Positions 1 to 9,912 are shown, numbered from the stretch's first letter. The stretch: 60,985 bases of DNA from Christiangramia sp. (GCF_029937855.1 NZ_JAPYPC010000025.1:1-60985); one strand, 5' to 3'. Numbers and translations are program-made. The notes: generated by a model not told the origin, from the letters alone.

Positions 1-175
1 GGGGCTAGCCCCCAATGATTTAATTTGAGTTGCATTTATATATTGAACTTAGAAATATAAAAATTACAAAATTTATAAATATCTTAAACGATTAATAATT
101 TTAGTTAAAATAATAATATATTCGTAAGGAAGATTCACAAAATCCTAGGGGCGGGATTATAAATAAATTTTGAGT

Positions 176-2911
176 ATGGGCTTAAAATCTATAGGGATTT
201 TTGGGTTCAAATTTCCTTTAAAACCCCTTATTACAGGTTTTTTTACTTTCCTCTTATTCCTAATCATAGGAGTATTTATACTATGGCAACGATTTCAAAT
301 CCTGGAAGAGGAACAGCGAAGGGAAATGTCTACCATTATTAACCTGGTAGAGAAGAATATGCAACAGGCATTGGGCTATAGTTCAGCGGCAGCTTTAAGC
401 TTGGGGATGCAGGTAAATAATAACGGTGAAGTAGAAAATTTTGAAAAGGTGGCCTCCAGGCTCGTGGATGAAAATCCCAACATAGACATTGTGGAAATGG
501 TTGAAGGTGACCGTATTACTCATGTCTATCCGTTAGAAGGTAATGAGGCTGCTTTGGGACTTAAAATCCTTAAAGATAGTGTACATCGCAATGAAGCTTT
601 GCGAACTATAAAAGAGCAACGTATGTTCTTCGCGGGCCCTGTTCGTATCAAACAGGGTGGTTTTGCGGTAATTGGAAGATTGCCCATCCTGATAAACAAC
701 AAATTCTGGGGTTTTAGTTCAGTGATTATAAGCTTGGAAAATCTCCTGGTACAGTCCGGAATATATGAGTATTCCCATGAACAGTATAATTTTCAATTTT
801 CTAAAATAGATCCAAACACAGGAAAAGAGACTTTTTATCTTCCAGATTTCGATAATTTCGATAAATCCTATTCCGAAGAAGTAATTCTTCCGGATGGTGA
901 CTGGAAATTTTATATCGCTCCTACTAATCCACACGAAATAGCTGGTTCCCTTTTTCCAGTGGCATTATTTATACTTTTTCTATCTGGATTTTTTGCATTT
1001 GGGACCTATTATTTCAGTATGCAACCATTGAAATTAAGGGTGCTGGTGGCGAAAAAGTCTAATGAATTGGCAAAAGTAGAAAATCAGTTTCAAACGGTAT
1101 TTAACCAGGCTGCAATTGGAATGGCTCTCGTAGATACCAAGACTGGAAATTTATTGGAATCAAATTCCAGGTTACAGCAACAATTGGGGTATAAAAATAC
1201 TGAATTAAAGAAGTTGGATTTTCAGGAGATAAGTTCTAAAGAAGATTATGAGGAAAATGAAAGGCTCTTAAAAGAATTGCGAAATAATAAACGTAGAGAA
1301 TACTCCCAAAAGCTTAGGCTAAAAAAGAAGAACGGTGAATTTGCCTGGATACGTCTTACGGTTTCGGCTCTATGGCAACCCGGTGAATTACCAGATAAAC
1401 ATATAGCGTTGGTGGAAGATATTTCTGAAAGTGAAAGGGCTAAAAAAGACTTGCTAAGGAGTGAAATAAAGTTTAGGTCTATCTTTAATGAAGCGGCCGT
1501 GGGAATGGTTCGTGCCGATTCTAATACAGGTGAAATCCTGGAAACTAATAAGAGTTTTCAGAAAATGCTGGGTTATAGCTCGCAAGAACTTAGGGAAAAA
1601 AAATTCAGGGAGATATCCCATCCAGATGAGCTTAGGCAAAACCTTGAATTGTTAGAAAAATTAACCAAAAATGAAATTAGGAAATTCACCGTACAGAAAC
1701 GATTTATAAAGAAAGATGGAGCTATAGTTTGGGTGCAGCTCAGTATAACCCCCTTAGGGGGAAAAGCGGAGAAACCCACTTTTCATATTGCAATTGCAGA
1801 AGATATTACAGAGAAAGTTGAAGCTCAAAAGAAACTCGTGCAAAGTGAAAAACGTTTTAGGGCAATTGTAGAGTATTCCAATGAAATGATATTAGTGTTG
1901 GATAAAAATAGGCAGCCCAGCTATTACTCTCCCGCCTTAAAAAAAATAATAGAGCAGGCAAATATTGATTTCGAGAGAAACCCCCTTATTTCCATAGTTC
2001 ATCCCGAAGACCATCTAGTTATAAAGAATAAAGTAGAGGAAGCAGAAAAACAGCCGGGTGTTCCGCAAAAAGAAATTGTTTTTAGGTCTTTAGCTAATAA
2101 GCACAAAGTATTGTGGAAAGCTGTTACTATTACCAGTTTATTGCATGAAGAAAGTATTAAAGGTTTGGTATTTAATATTCATGATATTACAGCTAGCAAG
2201 GAAGCTCAAATAAAGCTGAAAAAATCTTTTGATCTGGTGACTGAACAGAATAAGCGACTCATCAACTTTTCTTATATCGTATCCCATAATCTACGCTCCC
2301 ATTCCAGTAACCTGGAGTCTTTGTTAGATCTCTATAAAGAAGCTGAAAATCAAGATGAAAAAGAGGAATACCTCCAACTTTTACCAACGGTTTCTTCTGC
2401 TTTAAGCCAGACCTTAATGGATCTAAATGATGTAGTTACTATACATAACAATCATGCTTTAAAAATCGAATTGTTAAGTGTAAAGGACTACTTAGAAAAG
2501 ACTTTAGAATCGCTTAAGGTAAATATACAGGATAAAAATGCTGAAATAAGTACTCACATACCCGAAGAAATGAAGGTTTATTTCAATCCTGCATACCTGG
2601 AAAGTATCTTTCTCAATTTAATTTCAAATGCTTTAAAATATAGCGCCGAATCAAGGCAGCCGACAATCTCTATTAAAGGCTATTTGAAGGATGGAAAATG
2701 GATCCTTGAGATAATGGACAATGGAATTGGAATAGATTTGGAAAAACATGGGACTAAAATCTTCGGACTTTATAATACCTTTAGTAATGCGTCTAATTCC
2801 CGTGGCATTGGCCTTTTTATCACTCAAAATCAAATGGAAGCCATGGCAGGTAGAATTACTGTAGAAAGCGAACCAGGTAAAGGCGCCACTTTTAAACTCT
2901 TCTTTGAATAA
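176..2911 (+). CDS. Membrane PAS-domain sensor histidine kinase
   Basis: Sensor kinase of a two-component system, predicted in the inner membrane. Residues about 19-38 and 259-280 are hydrophobic helices bracketing a ~220-residue extracytoplasmic sensor region. Three PAS domains follow (about 302-420, 430-548, 562-675); the first two share the phrase Q/E-AA-I/V-GM and look like a tandem duplication. The phosphoacceptor helix reads SHNLRS (His near residue 704), and the ATPase domain has the N box (NLISNALKY), G1 (DNGIG) and G2 (RGIGLFIT). A TTG six bases upstream (170) is in frame, but the ATG at 176 is the likelier start. The receiver gene begins three bases after the stop, so the two are almost certainly co-transcribed partners. 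The ligand cannot be told from sequence. Confidence 0.9.
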   Translation: MGLKSIGIFGFKFPLKPLITGFFTFLLFLIIGVFILWQRFQILEEEQRREMSTIINLVEKNMQQALGYSSAAALSLGMQVNNNGEVENFEKVASRLVDENPNIDIVEMVEGDRITHVYPLEGNEAALGLKILKDSVHRNEALRTIKEQRMFFAGPVRIKQGGFAVIGRLPILINNKFWGFSSVIISLENLLVQSGIYEYSHEQYNFQFSKIDPNTGKETFYLPDFDNFDKSYSEEVILPDGDWKFYIAPTNPHEIAGSLFPVALFILFLSGFFAFGTYYFSMQPLKLRVLVAKKSNELAKVENQFQTVFNQAAIGMALVDTKTGNLLESNSRLQQQLGYKNTELKKLDFQEISSKEDYEENERLLKELRNNKRREYSQKLRLKKKNGEFAWIRLTVSALWQPGELPDKHIALVEDISESERAKKDLLRSEIKFRSIFNEAAVGMVRADSNTGEILETNKSFQKMLGYSSQELREKKFREISHPDELRQNLELLEKLTKNEIRKFTVQKRFIKKDGAIVWVQLSITPLGGKAEKPTFHIAIAEDITEKVEAQKKLVQSEKRFRAIVEYSNEMILVLDKNRQPSYYSPALKKIIEQANIDFERNPLISIVHPEDHLVIKNKVEEAEKQPGVPQKEIVFRSLANKHKVLWKAVTITSLLHEESIKGLVFNIHDITASKEAQIKLKKSFDLVTEQNKRLINFSYIVSHNLRSHSSNLESLLDLYKEAENQDEKEEYLQLLPTVSSALSQTLMDLNDVVTIHNNHALKIELLSVKDYLEKTLESLKVNIQDKNAEISTHIPEEMKVYFNPAYLESIFLNLISNALKYSAESRQPTISIKGYLKDGKWILEIMDNGIGIDLEKHGTKIFGLYNTFSNASNSRGIGLFITQNQMEAMAGRITVESEPGKGATFKLFFE

Positions 2912-2913
2912 AT

Positions 2914-3315
2914 ATGTTTAAAACACTTACAATAATAGATGATGATCCGGTATATCAACTTATTGCCGGTAAGCTGATAAACAAAACTGAGATATTCTCC
3001 CACCCCACTTTTTTCAACAGTGGTATAGATGCTATTGAAGAATTTAAAAAAGAAGAAAACCCCCTGCCACATATTATCCTATTGGATATTAATATGCCCT
3101 ATATGGATGGATGGCAGTTCATCAAAAAACTAAAGCAGCTGCGGCCTAATTGTAAGGAAGAAACTAATATCTATATCGTTAGTTCATCTATCTCTGAACG
3201 CGATAAGCATAAAGCAGAAGAAATCGAAGAGGTGATAGATTTTATAAGCAAACCCTTACATGTAGAGCGATTAAAAGCTATTGGAAAAAACACTAATCAA
3301 AAAATCAATTTTTAG
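2914..3315 (+). CDS. Stand-alone receiver-domain response regulator
   Basis: Single-domain CheY-like receiver of 133 aa with no output domain. The acidic pocket is D9-D10-D11, the phosphoacceptor is D58 in LLDINMP, the switch Ser/Thr lies in VSSS (about 90-92) and the conserved lysine is K113 in SKP. It follows the upstream histidine kinase by two bases and is the obvious phosphotransfer partner. In Bacteroidota such single receivers often follow PAS kinases; the downstream effector is not visible here. Confidence 0.92.
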   Translation: MFKTLTIIDDDPVYQLIAGKLINKTEIFSHPTFFNSGIDAIEEFKKEENPLPHIILLDINMPYMDGWQFIKKLKQLRPNCKEETNIYIVSSSISERDKHKAEEIEEVIDFISKPLHVERLKAIGKNTNQKINF

Positions 3316-3702
3316 TCAAAATTTGATAAATGTGAGGTTGTTTAAAGGGAAAAGTATCCCTGGATTATTTATAATATTCACAAGTAAATATTTCTCGGGA
3401 TTTCCAAAGGTATTTAATTAGAATTTGAAGAAATTCTAATTCCTCTAAATGGAATTATTGAAATTTAACTTTGGAAGAATTAAGACTACCTGCACTCTGC
3501 TTACCTGAATAATTCAAACAAAATGATTAGCCTTTAATCATCTCGATCAATATTTTTTAAGGTTATAATGCATGGTGTATCATGATTAACTGATGCATAA
3601 ATCAAACATTTTATCTAAATTTCGATAGTTCTACAAGTGTTAAATAACAGCAAAACTTTCTATTATGAAAGTATTACTATTATTTTTGAAAAAAATTTCA
3701 GC
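3316..3702. other. Non-coding stretch with two inverted repeats
   Basis: No credible gene. It holds a perfect 11-bp inverted repeat at 3416-3441 (AATTAGAATTT, loop GAAG, AAATTCTAATT) without a following T run, and a 7-5-7 inverted repeat at 3523-3541 (ATGATTA / TAATCAT). The core TGATTA recurs at about 3571. These lie upstream of the TetR-type gene and could be a terminator-like hairpin and an operator respectively; both assignments are inference. Confidence 0.5.
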
Positions 3703-4389
3703 ATGGAGGAATTGCTTAAGAACCTGAAAATATCTGTTAGCGAAAATCTTTACCTCAAGGATCCTGAGTCAAGTGAGTTAGGAAGAAGAATAATAGAACA
3801 TGGTATTTTGCTTATTGATAAAATAGGCTTCGAGAAATTCACTTTTAAGAAACTGGGGTTGGAGATCCAGTCTAATGAAAGTTCTATTTATCGTTATTTT
3901 GAAAACAAACATCTCTTCCTGGTATATATCACCAACTGGTTTTGGGGATGGAAGGAATATCAGTTAATGTTTTCCATATATAGTATCAATGATCCCGAAG
4001 AGAAGCTTCTAAAAGCCATAGATGTTATGGCCCACCCGGTGATACAGGATATTCGTTTTAAGCATATTGATGAAGTGGCGCTTAACAATATTATCATAAA
4101 CGAGTCTTCAAAATCTTACCTCACCAAAAAAGTAGATGAAGAAAATAAACATGGACATTTCCTGCTTTATAAAAGATTGGTAAAGAGAATTAGCCAAATG
4201 ATCTCAGAATTGGATTGCGAGTATAAGTATCCATTCAGTCTTGCCACTACCATTATTGACGGTTCATTACATCAACATTTTATAAGTCAGCATTTTTTAA
4301 GCATCACCGATGGTGGTGATAAAATCAATCCGTCCATGTTTTTCAAAAACTTAGTTTTAAATCTTTTAAATACTAACAATGGCAAATAA
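3703..4389 (+). CDS. TetR/AcrR-family transcriptional regulator
   Basis: About 228 aa. The N-terminal helix-turn-helix is recognisable: IIEHGILLIDKIGFEKFTF, then SNESSIYRYFENKHLFL, the usual TetR recognition-helix pattern (S-x-Y-R-Y-F-x-x-K). The C-terminal ligand/dimer domain is not similar to anything I can name. An in-frame GTG at 3637 would add 22 residues, but the ATG at 3703 (MEELLKNLK) is more plausible. The gene overlaps the following ABC transporter gene by 11 bp, so it is the first gene of the export operon and probably its local repressor. Confidence 0.85.
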   Translation: MEELLKNLKISVSENLYLKDPESSELGRRIIEHGILLIDKIGFEKFTFKKLGLEIQSNESSIYRYFENKHLFLVYITNWFWGWKEYQLMFSIYSINDPEEKLLKAIDVMAHPVIQDIRFKHIDEVALNNIIINESSKSYLTKKVDEENKHGHFLLYKRLVKRISQMISELDCEYKYPFSLATTIIDGSLHQHFISQHFLSITDGGDKINPSMFFKNLVLNLLNTNNGK

Positions 4390-6040
4390 ACTCACCCCAT
4401 TTCAGAGATTTGTAGGATTGCTGAAATTAGAGCGAAAGGATTTTCTTCAAATTGTTTACTACGCGATTTTTGCCGGACTTGTGAGTCTATCGGTTCCACT
4501 TGGTATTCAGGCGATTGTTAATCTTATGCAAGGTGCAAGGATTTCTACATCCTGGTTTGTACTTGTAATATTGGTAACGCTTGGGGTGGCTTTTGTGGGC
4601 ATACTTCAGTTAATGCAAATCAGAATTTTAGAAAACATTCAACAGAAGATCTTTACACGTGCTTCTTTTGAATTCATCTATCGTTTTCCGAAGATAAAAA
4701 TGGATCAGCTGCGAAATTTCTATCCGCCGGAGCTGGCCAATCGTTTTTTTGATGTCCTGATCATCCAGAAAGGCCTCTCAAAGGTGATTATAGATTTCCC
4801 GGCTGCTTTAACTCAGGTGATTTTCGGACTTATATTATTATCGCTCTACCATCCATTTTTCATTATTTATGGAATATTACTGGTCTTTTTGATATATGTA
4901 GGTTTTAAGTTCACTGGACAGAAAGGGCTGGATGCAAGTATGCTGGAGTCTAAATATAAATACCGAATAGCTCACTGGATTCAGGAAGTAGCCCGCGGAC
5001 TAATGACTTTTAAAATCTCCGGAAAAACTAATCTTGCTATTTCCAAGAATGATCGCATGCTCAGTGAATACCTGGTGGCTCGAGAAGGACATTTCCAGGT
5101 ACTTAAAATTCAGTTTATCCAGCTCATTATTTTTAAAGTGCTGGTTACAGCAGGTCTTTTAGCAATTGGAGGTATGCTCGTTTTAAATCAGCAAATGAAC
5201 ATTGGGCAGTTTGTAGCGGCAGAGATCATTATATTATTGATCATTGGTTCTGTGGAAAAAATTATCCTGGGCCTGGAGTCTTTTTATGATATTCTTACCT
5301 CCCTGGAGAAAATGGGGGAAGTGGTAGACAAGGAGCTGGAAGACCAGACCGGGGAAGAACCTTTTGAAATAGGGGAACCACTTACAATAGAGCTGGATGG
5401 AGTAAATTATAAAGGTTTTAGTGACAATAGAATAATTAAAAATATAAACCTTAAGATAAATCCTGGCGATAGGATTTTATTAAAGGGAAGTAACGGTGCA
5501 GGTAAATCTACGCTACTCAAACTGGTGGCAGGACTTATTCAGCCAAGTCTCGGAGAGATCTACGTGAATGATATTTCCCTTAAGAGCATTAGGCCCAATC
5601 ATTACCGTGCCTTACTGGGACAGTCTATAACTGAAGAATCTCCTTTTGAAGGCAGCATCCTGGAGAATATCACCATGGGAAATCAGGATATTCCAAAACA
5701 GGATATTCAATGGGCACTGGAAAAAACAGGTCTGCTGGGATTTGTAAAGCAACAACCTAAAGGTTTAAATACCATCATTTATCCTGAAGGCATCCAAATG
5801 CCTTATTCGGTTTCAAAAAAGTTGATTCTGGCACGAAGTATTGTGAAGCGTCCTTCACTGCTAATTTTAAATGATCCATTGAATCAATTAGATCCAGAAG
5901 AAGAGGATAGAATCCTGGATTTTCTTTTTAGTAAAGAGAATAATTGGGCAATAATTGTGGCCGGAAAAGGTGAAAAATGGGAGAAATATTGTGACCGGCA
6001 TCTTTTTATAAAAAACGGGAAAATAACAAATAAGACCTAG
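4379..6040 (+). CDS. Type I-like ABC exporter subunit with degenerate ATPase
   Basis: 553 aa: an exporter-type membrane domain (about 25-310, roughly five or six helices) fused to a nucleotide-binding domain (about 335-553). There is no N-terminal C39 peptidase. The Walker A is intact (GSNGAGKST, 370-378) and a Q-loop is present (LLGQS, about 412-416). However, the signature position reads YSVSK (476-480) instead of LSGGQ, the Walker B end is LILND with Asn498 and Asp499 where Asp-Glu is expected, and the switch His position is Gly529 (IIVAG). ATP may bind, but normal hydrolysis is doubtful. It sits between the TetR-type gene and HlyD/TolC genes, so an inner-membrane export role is inferred. 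The true substrate is unknown. Confidence 0.85.
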   Translation: MANKLTPFQRFVGLLKLERKDFLQIVYYAIFAGLVSLSVPLGIQAIVNLMQGARISTSWFVLVILVTLGVAFVGILQLMQIRILENIQQKIFTRASFEFIYRFPKIKMDQLRNFYPPELANRFFDVLIIQKGLSKVIIDFPAALTQVIFGLILLSLYHPFFIIYGILLVFLIYVGFKFTGQKGLDASMLESKYKYRIAHWIQEVARGLMTFKISGKTNLAISKNDRMLSEYLVAREGHFQVLKIQFIQLIIFKVLVTAGLLAIGGMLVLNQQMNIGQFVAAEIIILLIIGSVEKIILGLESFYDILTSLEKMGEVVDKELEDQTGEEPFEIGEPLTIELDGVNYKGFSDNRIIKNINLKINPGDRILLKGSNGAGKSTLLKLVAGLIQPSLGEIYVNDISLKSIRPNHYRALLGQSITEESPFEGSILENITMGNQDIPKQDIQWALEKTGLLGFVKQQPKGLNTIIYPEGIQMPYSVSKKLILARSIVKRPSLLILNDPLNQLDPEEEDRILDFLFSKENNWAIIVAGKGEKWEKYCDRHLFIKNGKITNKT

Positions 6041-6043
6041 AAT

Positions 6044-7399
6044 ATGTTAAATATCACAAATAACACACTGCACGAGAAAGTAGATCTTAAGCAGTACGCT
6101 TCTGGGAAAAAGGTACTTCGAGATCGTACCCAAAAATATTTCAATAGGTTCCTAATAACTTTTGGGATAATTCTGATCGTCATTTTATTTTTACCCTGGA
6201 CCCAAACTGTTGCAGGAAAGGGATATGTGACCACATTAACGCCGGAACAGCGACCACAAACTCTTCAATCGCCTATTCCGGGCCGTATTGAGAGATGGTA
6301 CATCAACGAAGGTGATTTTGTAGAAAAGGGAGATACCATCCTTCATATTTCAGAAGTTAAAAATGAATATTTCGATCCGCAATTGGTGGATCGTACAGGC
6401 GATCAGATTAGGGCAAAAGAAAGCTCTCAGAGATCCTATGAAAGTAAAATACAATCATTGACCAATCAGGTAGGTGCCCTTCAGCAGGAAAAAAGACTAA
6501 AAATTAATCAGGCCGAGAATAAATTACGACAAAGCAAATTGAAATTCCGCAGTGACAGCATCGATCTGGAAGCCGCGAAGACAAATCTTGCTATTGCTGA
6601 AACACAATTTGAGCGGGCAAGAATGCTTAATGAAGAAGGATTAAAATCCATGACCGATCTGGAAAATTCCCGATTAAAACTTCAGGAATCTCAGGCTAAG
6701 CGAATTGCGCAGGAGAATAAAATGCTGGCTTCACAAAATGAAATAATCAATGCTGAAATTGAATTGAATCGTCTTGAGGCCGAATACCAGGAGAAGGTTT
6801 CCAAGGCTCAAAGTGACCGTTCTTCAGCAGAAAGTTCAATGTATCAAACCCAGGCAGACATTAGCAAGCTTGAAACTTCCTATGCTAACTATGATAAGCG
6901 AAGAGGGCTTTATTATATTTTGGCTCCACAAGATGGATATATTAACAAAGCAATTAAGGCGGGTATCGGCGAAACCTTTAAAGAAGGGGAACCTCTTCTG
7001 GGAATTATGCCCTCCAATTATCAACTGGCGGTAGAAACTTTTGTAGATCCTATAGATATGCCGTTGTTGCACGTGGGAGAATCTGTGCGCGTACAGTTTG
7101 ATGGTTGGCCGGCGATTGTCTTTAGCGGCTGGCCCAATAGCTCATACGGCACCTATGGAGCAAAAATTGTCGCCATTGAAAATTTCATTAGTGCAAATGG
7201 GAAATACAGGGTTCTCTTAGCTCCAGATGAAAGCGAATATGCATGGCCAACGGAAATAAAGATAGGCTCCGGTGCTTCTACATTGGCTTTGTTAGAAGAT
7301 GTACCTATCTGGTATGAATTATGGCGACAATTAAATGGTTTTCCACCAAACTATTATTCGCCTGAAGATGCTGTAAATACCAAAGTTTCAGAAAAATGA
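6044..7399 (+). CDS. HlyD-family periplasmic adaptor (membrane fusion protein)
   Basis: 451 aa. A single membrane helix at about 39-60 (FLITFGIILIVILFLPW) follows a short cytoplasmic N-terminus. Residues ~70-110 form the first half of a biotinyl/lipoyl-like domain (SPIPGRIERWYINEGDFVEKGD). A long coiled coil runs about 120-270, then the second lipoyl half (APQDGYINKAIKAGIGETFKEGE) and a beta-barrel region. This is the classical adaptor linking an inner-membrane ABC protein to an outer-membrane channel. It starts three bases after the ABC gene's stop and overlaps the TolC-like gene by four bases (ATGA). Confidence 0.93.
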   Translation: MLNITNNTLHEKVDLKQYASGKKVLRDRTQKYFNRFLITFGIILIVILFLPWTQTVAGKGYVTTLTPEQRPQTLQSPIPGRIERWYINEGDFVEKGDTILHISEVKNEYFDPQLVDRTGDQIRAKESSQRSYESKIQSLTNQVGALQQEKRLKINQAENKLRQSKLKFRSDSIDLEAAKTNLAIAETQFERARMLNEEGLKSMTDLENSRLKLQESQAKRIAQENKMLASQNEIINAEIELNRLEAEYQEKVSKAQSDRSSAESSMYQTQADISKLETSYANYDKRRGLYYILAPQDGYINKAIKAGIGETFKEGEPLLGIMPSNYQLAVETFVDPIDMPLLHVGESVRVQFDGWPAIVFSGWPNSSYGTYGAKIVAIENFISANGKYRVLLAPDESEYAWPTEIKIGSGASTLALLEDVPIWYELWRQLNGFPPNYYSPEDAVNTKVSEK

Positions 7400-8784
7400 G
7401 AAAGCTGATCTTTATTTTAATGCTTGTGATGGTGAATGCCGGACACGCTTCTGAAAAAGACAGTTTAAGACTGGGTTTTGAAGAGTATCTGGCTATTGTG
7501 AAAAAATATCATCCCCTGGTGAAACAAGCCGGTTTAAAAGTGGATGAAGCTGATTTTAAGCTCCTAAAATCCCGTGGTTTTTTTGATCCCAAGATCCAAG
7601 CCGATCTATCTGAAAAAGATTATAAGGGAACTGAGTACTACAATATTTTTGGGGCTGCATTTAAAGTTCCCACGTATTACGGATTGGAATTCAATGCGAA
7701 ATTTGAAGAAAATTCCGGCGAATACCTCAATCCTCAAAATACAGTTCCTGAAGAAGGGCTTTATTCCGCAGGAATTTCCCTGGATGTGACTAATGGCTTA
7801 TTTATGAGCGAACGTATGGCGGCACTTAAACAGGCTAAAATTTACCAGGATCAGTCACTGGTGAAAAGGGACCTTATGATCGCTGAAATTCTTTATGATG
7901 CTTCCAGTGCTTATTTTAACTGGTACGCAGCATATCAGGAATTGTTGCTCTATCGTAGTTTTGTTAGCAATGCCGAATTTAGGCTAAGATCTGTAAAAAC
8001 CCAATTTCGGTTGGGGGATAAACCGGCAATAGATACGCTTGAAGCCAATATTACTTTTGAGAATCGGGAAATTCAATTACAACAGGCTGAATTGGATTAT
8101 CTGAAAGCTTCCCTCAGACTATCAAATTATCTCTGGACAGAAGCTAATGTTCCATTAGAGATCACTTCAGAAGTAAGGCCTAACGAAGATCTTTTTGAAA
8201 AGGTAAACGCAATGTGGCTGAAAAACGAAATCGCGGTTAATGAAGAGATTGATTCGAATCCAAAAATCAGGTTTCTGGAATATAATCTGGATATACTGGA
8301 AATTGAGAAAAAACTGAAAGCCAATAAATTATTACCAGATCTCGATATTAACTATAATTTTATTACCAATCAACCGGAAGAGTGGAGAGGTCTTAATACC
8401 CAGGACTATAAATTCGGTTTTTCTTTTAGTTTGCCCATTTTCTTAAGAAAAGAGCGTGGAGAATTACAACTCGCCAAACTGGAAGTGGAAAATTCTCAAT
8501 ATGAACTTTTAAATGCAAGTCAGGAAATTTCTAATAAACTGCGATCCCTTCAGAATGAAATTAGCTCTTTTAGAAATCAACGTTTCAAGCTGAATACTTT
8601 AGTGGCCGATTATGCCAGGCTTGTAGATGCTGAACAAAGAAAATTTCAACTTGGGGATAGTTCTCTTTTTCTGGTGAATAGCCGGGAGAACTCTTATATT
8701 TCTGCAAAATTGAAAGAAATAGAGGTTATTTTAAAGTATTTGAAAAGTCAGGCAGAATTGCTGAAAATTAAAGCTGCTTTTTAA
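7396..8784 (+). CDS. TolC-family outer-membrane channel protein
   Basis: 462 aa with a signal peptide (about residues 1-18, cut near NAGHA-S). Two outer-membrane efflux-protein repeats are visible as long amphipathic helices (about 165-245 and 285-460), e.g. RLRSVKTQFRLGDKPAIDT and the paired RLVDAEQRKFQLGDSSLFL. These F-x-L-G-D phrases are the usual hairpin repeats of TolC proteins. It is the last gene of the export operon and supplies the outer-membrane exit duct. Confidence 0.92.
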   Translation: MRKLIFILMLVMVNAGHASEKDSLRLGFEEYLAIVKKYHPLVKQAGLKVDEADFKLLKSRGFFDPKIQADLSEKDYKGTEYYNIFGAAFKVPTYYGLEFNAKFEENSGEYLNPQNTVPEEGLYSAGISLDVTNGLFMSERMAALKQAKIYQDQSLVKRDLMIAEILYDASSAYFNWYAAYQELLLYRSFVSNAEFRLRSVKTQFRLGDKPAIDTLEANITFENREIQLQQAELDYLKASLRLSNYLWTEANVPLEITSEVRPNEDLFEKVNAMWLKNEIAVNEEIDSNPKIRFLEYNLDILEIEKKLKANKLLPDLDINYNFITNQPEEWRGLNTQDYKFGFSFSLPIFLRKERGELQLAKLEVENSQYELLNASQEISNKLRSLQNEISSFRNQRFKLNTLVADYARLVDAEQRKFQLGDSSLFLVNSRENSYISAKLKEIEVILKYLKSQAELLKIKAAF

Positions 8785-8898
8785 AAAAAGAAAATGGTAG
8801 TGCTAATTTTTAAATCGATCTATAAATCCCGTAAGTATTCAGGGAAAACCAGACCAAACCCGGGTTTGTATTAGTGTAGAATTTGTAAATTGACGTAA

Positions 8899-9912
8899 AT
8901 GCCTCATAAAAAGACAGCCTATTCTATCCTGGAACTAGCCGTAGTAGGTCAGGATATTCCTCATCATATAGTTTTTGAAAACAGTGCTGAACTTGCGAAA
9001 ACCGCAGAAGATTTAGGTTACAAAAGATTCTGGCTGGCAGAACATCATAATATGGTTAGTATTGCCAGTTCGGCCACGACGGTACTTATGGGGCATATCG
9101 CCGGTAAGACAAATTCTATTAGAGTAGGTTCCGGGGGGATTATGCTTCCAAACCACTCTCCACTTATTGTTGCCGAGCAATTTGGAACTCTGGGAACCCT
9201 ATATCCAGGAAGGATAGATATGGGACTGGGAAGAGCACCGGGAACAGATCAGGTAACGGCCCATGCGATTAGAAGTGACCGGATGAATTCGGTTCATAAA
9301 TTTCCGCATGAGATTGATGAAATTCAGCAATATTTTAAGAACCAAAGAGCGACCAAAAAAGTAAGAGCTACGGTCGCCGAAGGTGTGGATGTTCCTGTGT
9401 ATATTTTGGGATCCAGTACAGATAGCGCCCATGTGGCAGCAGAAAAAGGGCTTCCCTATGTTTTTGCCAGTCATTTTGCACCTGCTCAATTATTTCAGGC
9501 GATGGAAATCTATTACCGGGAATTTCAGCCTTCAGAATATCTGGAAAAGCCTTATAGCATTGCTGGTATCAACATAATTGCTGCTGATAGCTATGCTGAA
9601 GCTGAAAGAATTTCTACAAGTTCCCTTAGAATGATGGTTGGAGTATTAACAGGTAATCTTGATTATCTTCAGAAACCGGAAGATATGAGTCCGGAACTTA
9701 CTGAAATTAGGAATCATCCTCAACTTTCACGAATGCTGCAATACGCTTTTGTGGGAGACCGTGAAAGGATCAAAAAGGATACAGAAGATTTTATCAAACA
9801 AACAGGGGTAGATGAAGTAATTGTTGCATCTCATATCTATCATCAGGAAGATCGCTTGAAATCTTACAGGATATTTTCAGAAATTATGCAGGAGCTTAAT
9901 GAAGGTTCTTAG
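8899..9912 (+). CDS. LLM-class flavin-dependent oxidoreductase
   Basis: 337 aa, the full length of bacterial luciferase-like (YhbW-type) oxidoreductases. Diagnostic segments are YKRFWLAEHHNM near residue 45, GSGGIMLPNHSPLIVAEQF near 85-103, and PGRIDMGLGRAPGTD near 108-122, which form the flavin-binding TIM barrel. It probably uses reduced FMN; the substrate cannot be told. It is monocistronic, 114 bp after the TolC-like gene. Confidence 0.92.
   Translation: MPHKKTAYSILELAVVGQDIPHHIVFENSAELAKTAEDLGYKRFWLAEHHNMVSIASSATTVLMGHIAGKTNSIRVGSGGIMLPNHSPLIVAEQFGTLGTLYPGRIDMGLGRAPGTDQVTAHAIRSDRMNSVHKFPHEIDEIQQYFKNQRATKKVRATVAEGVDVPVYILGSSTDSAHVAAEKGLPYVFASHFAPAQLFQAMEIYYREFQPSEYLEKPYSIAGINIIAADSYAEAERISTSSLRMMVGVLTGNLDYLQKPEDMSPELTEIRNHPQLSRMLQYAFVGDRERIKKDTEDFIKQTGVDEVIVASHIYHQEDRLKSYRIFSEIMQELNEGS

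Noticed and set aside
1-12. GGGGCTAGCCCC palindrome at the left edge
   Set aside because: Only 12 bp at the cut end of the window; it cannot be judged without the missing left sequence.
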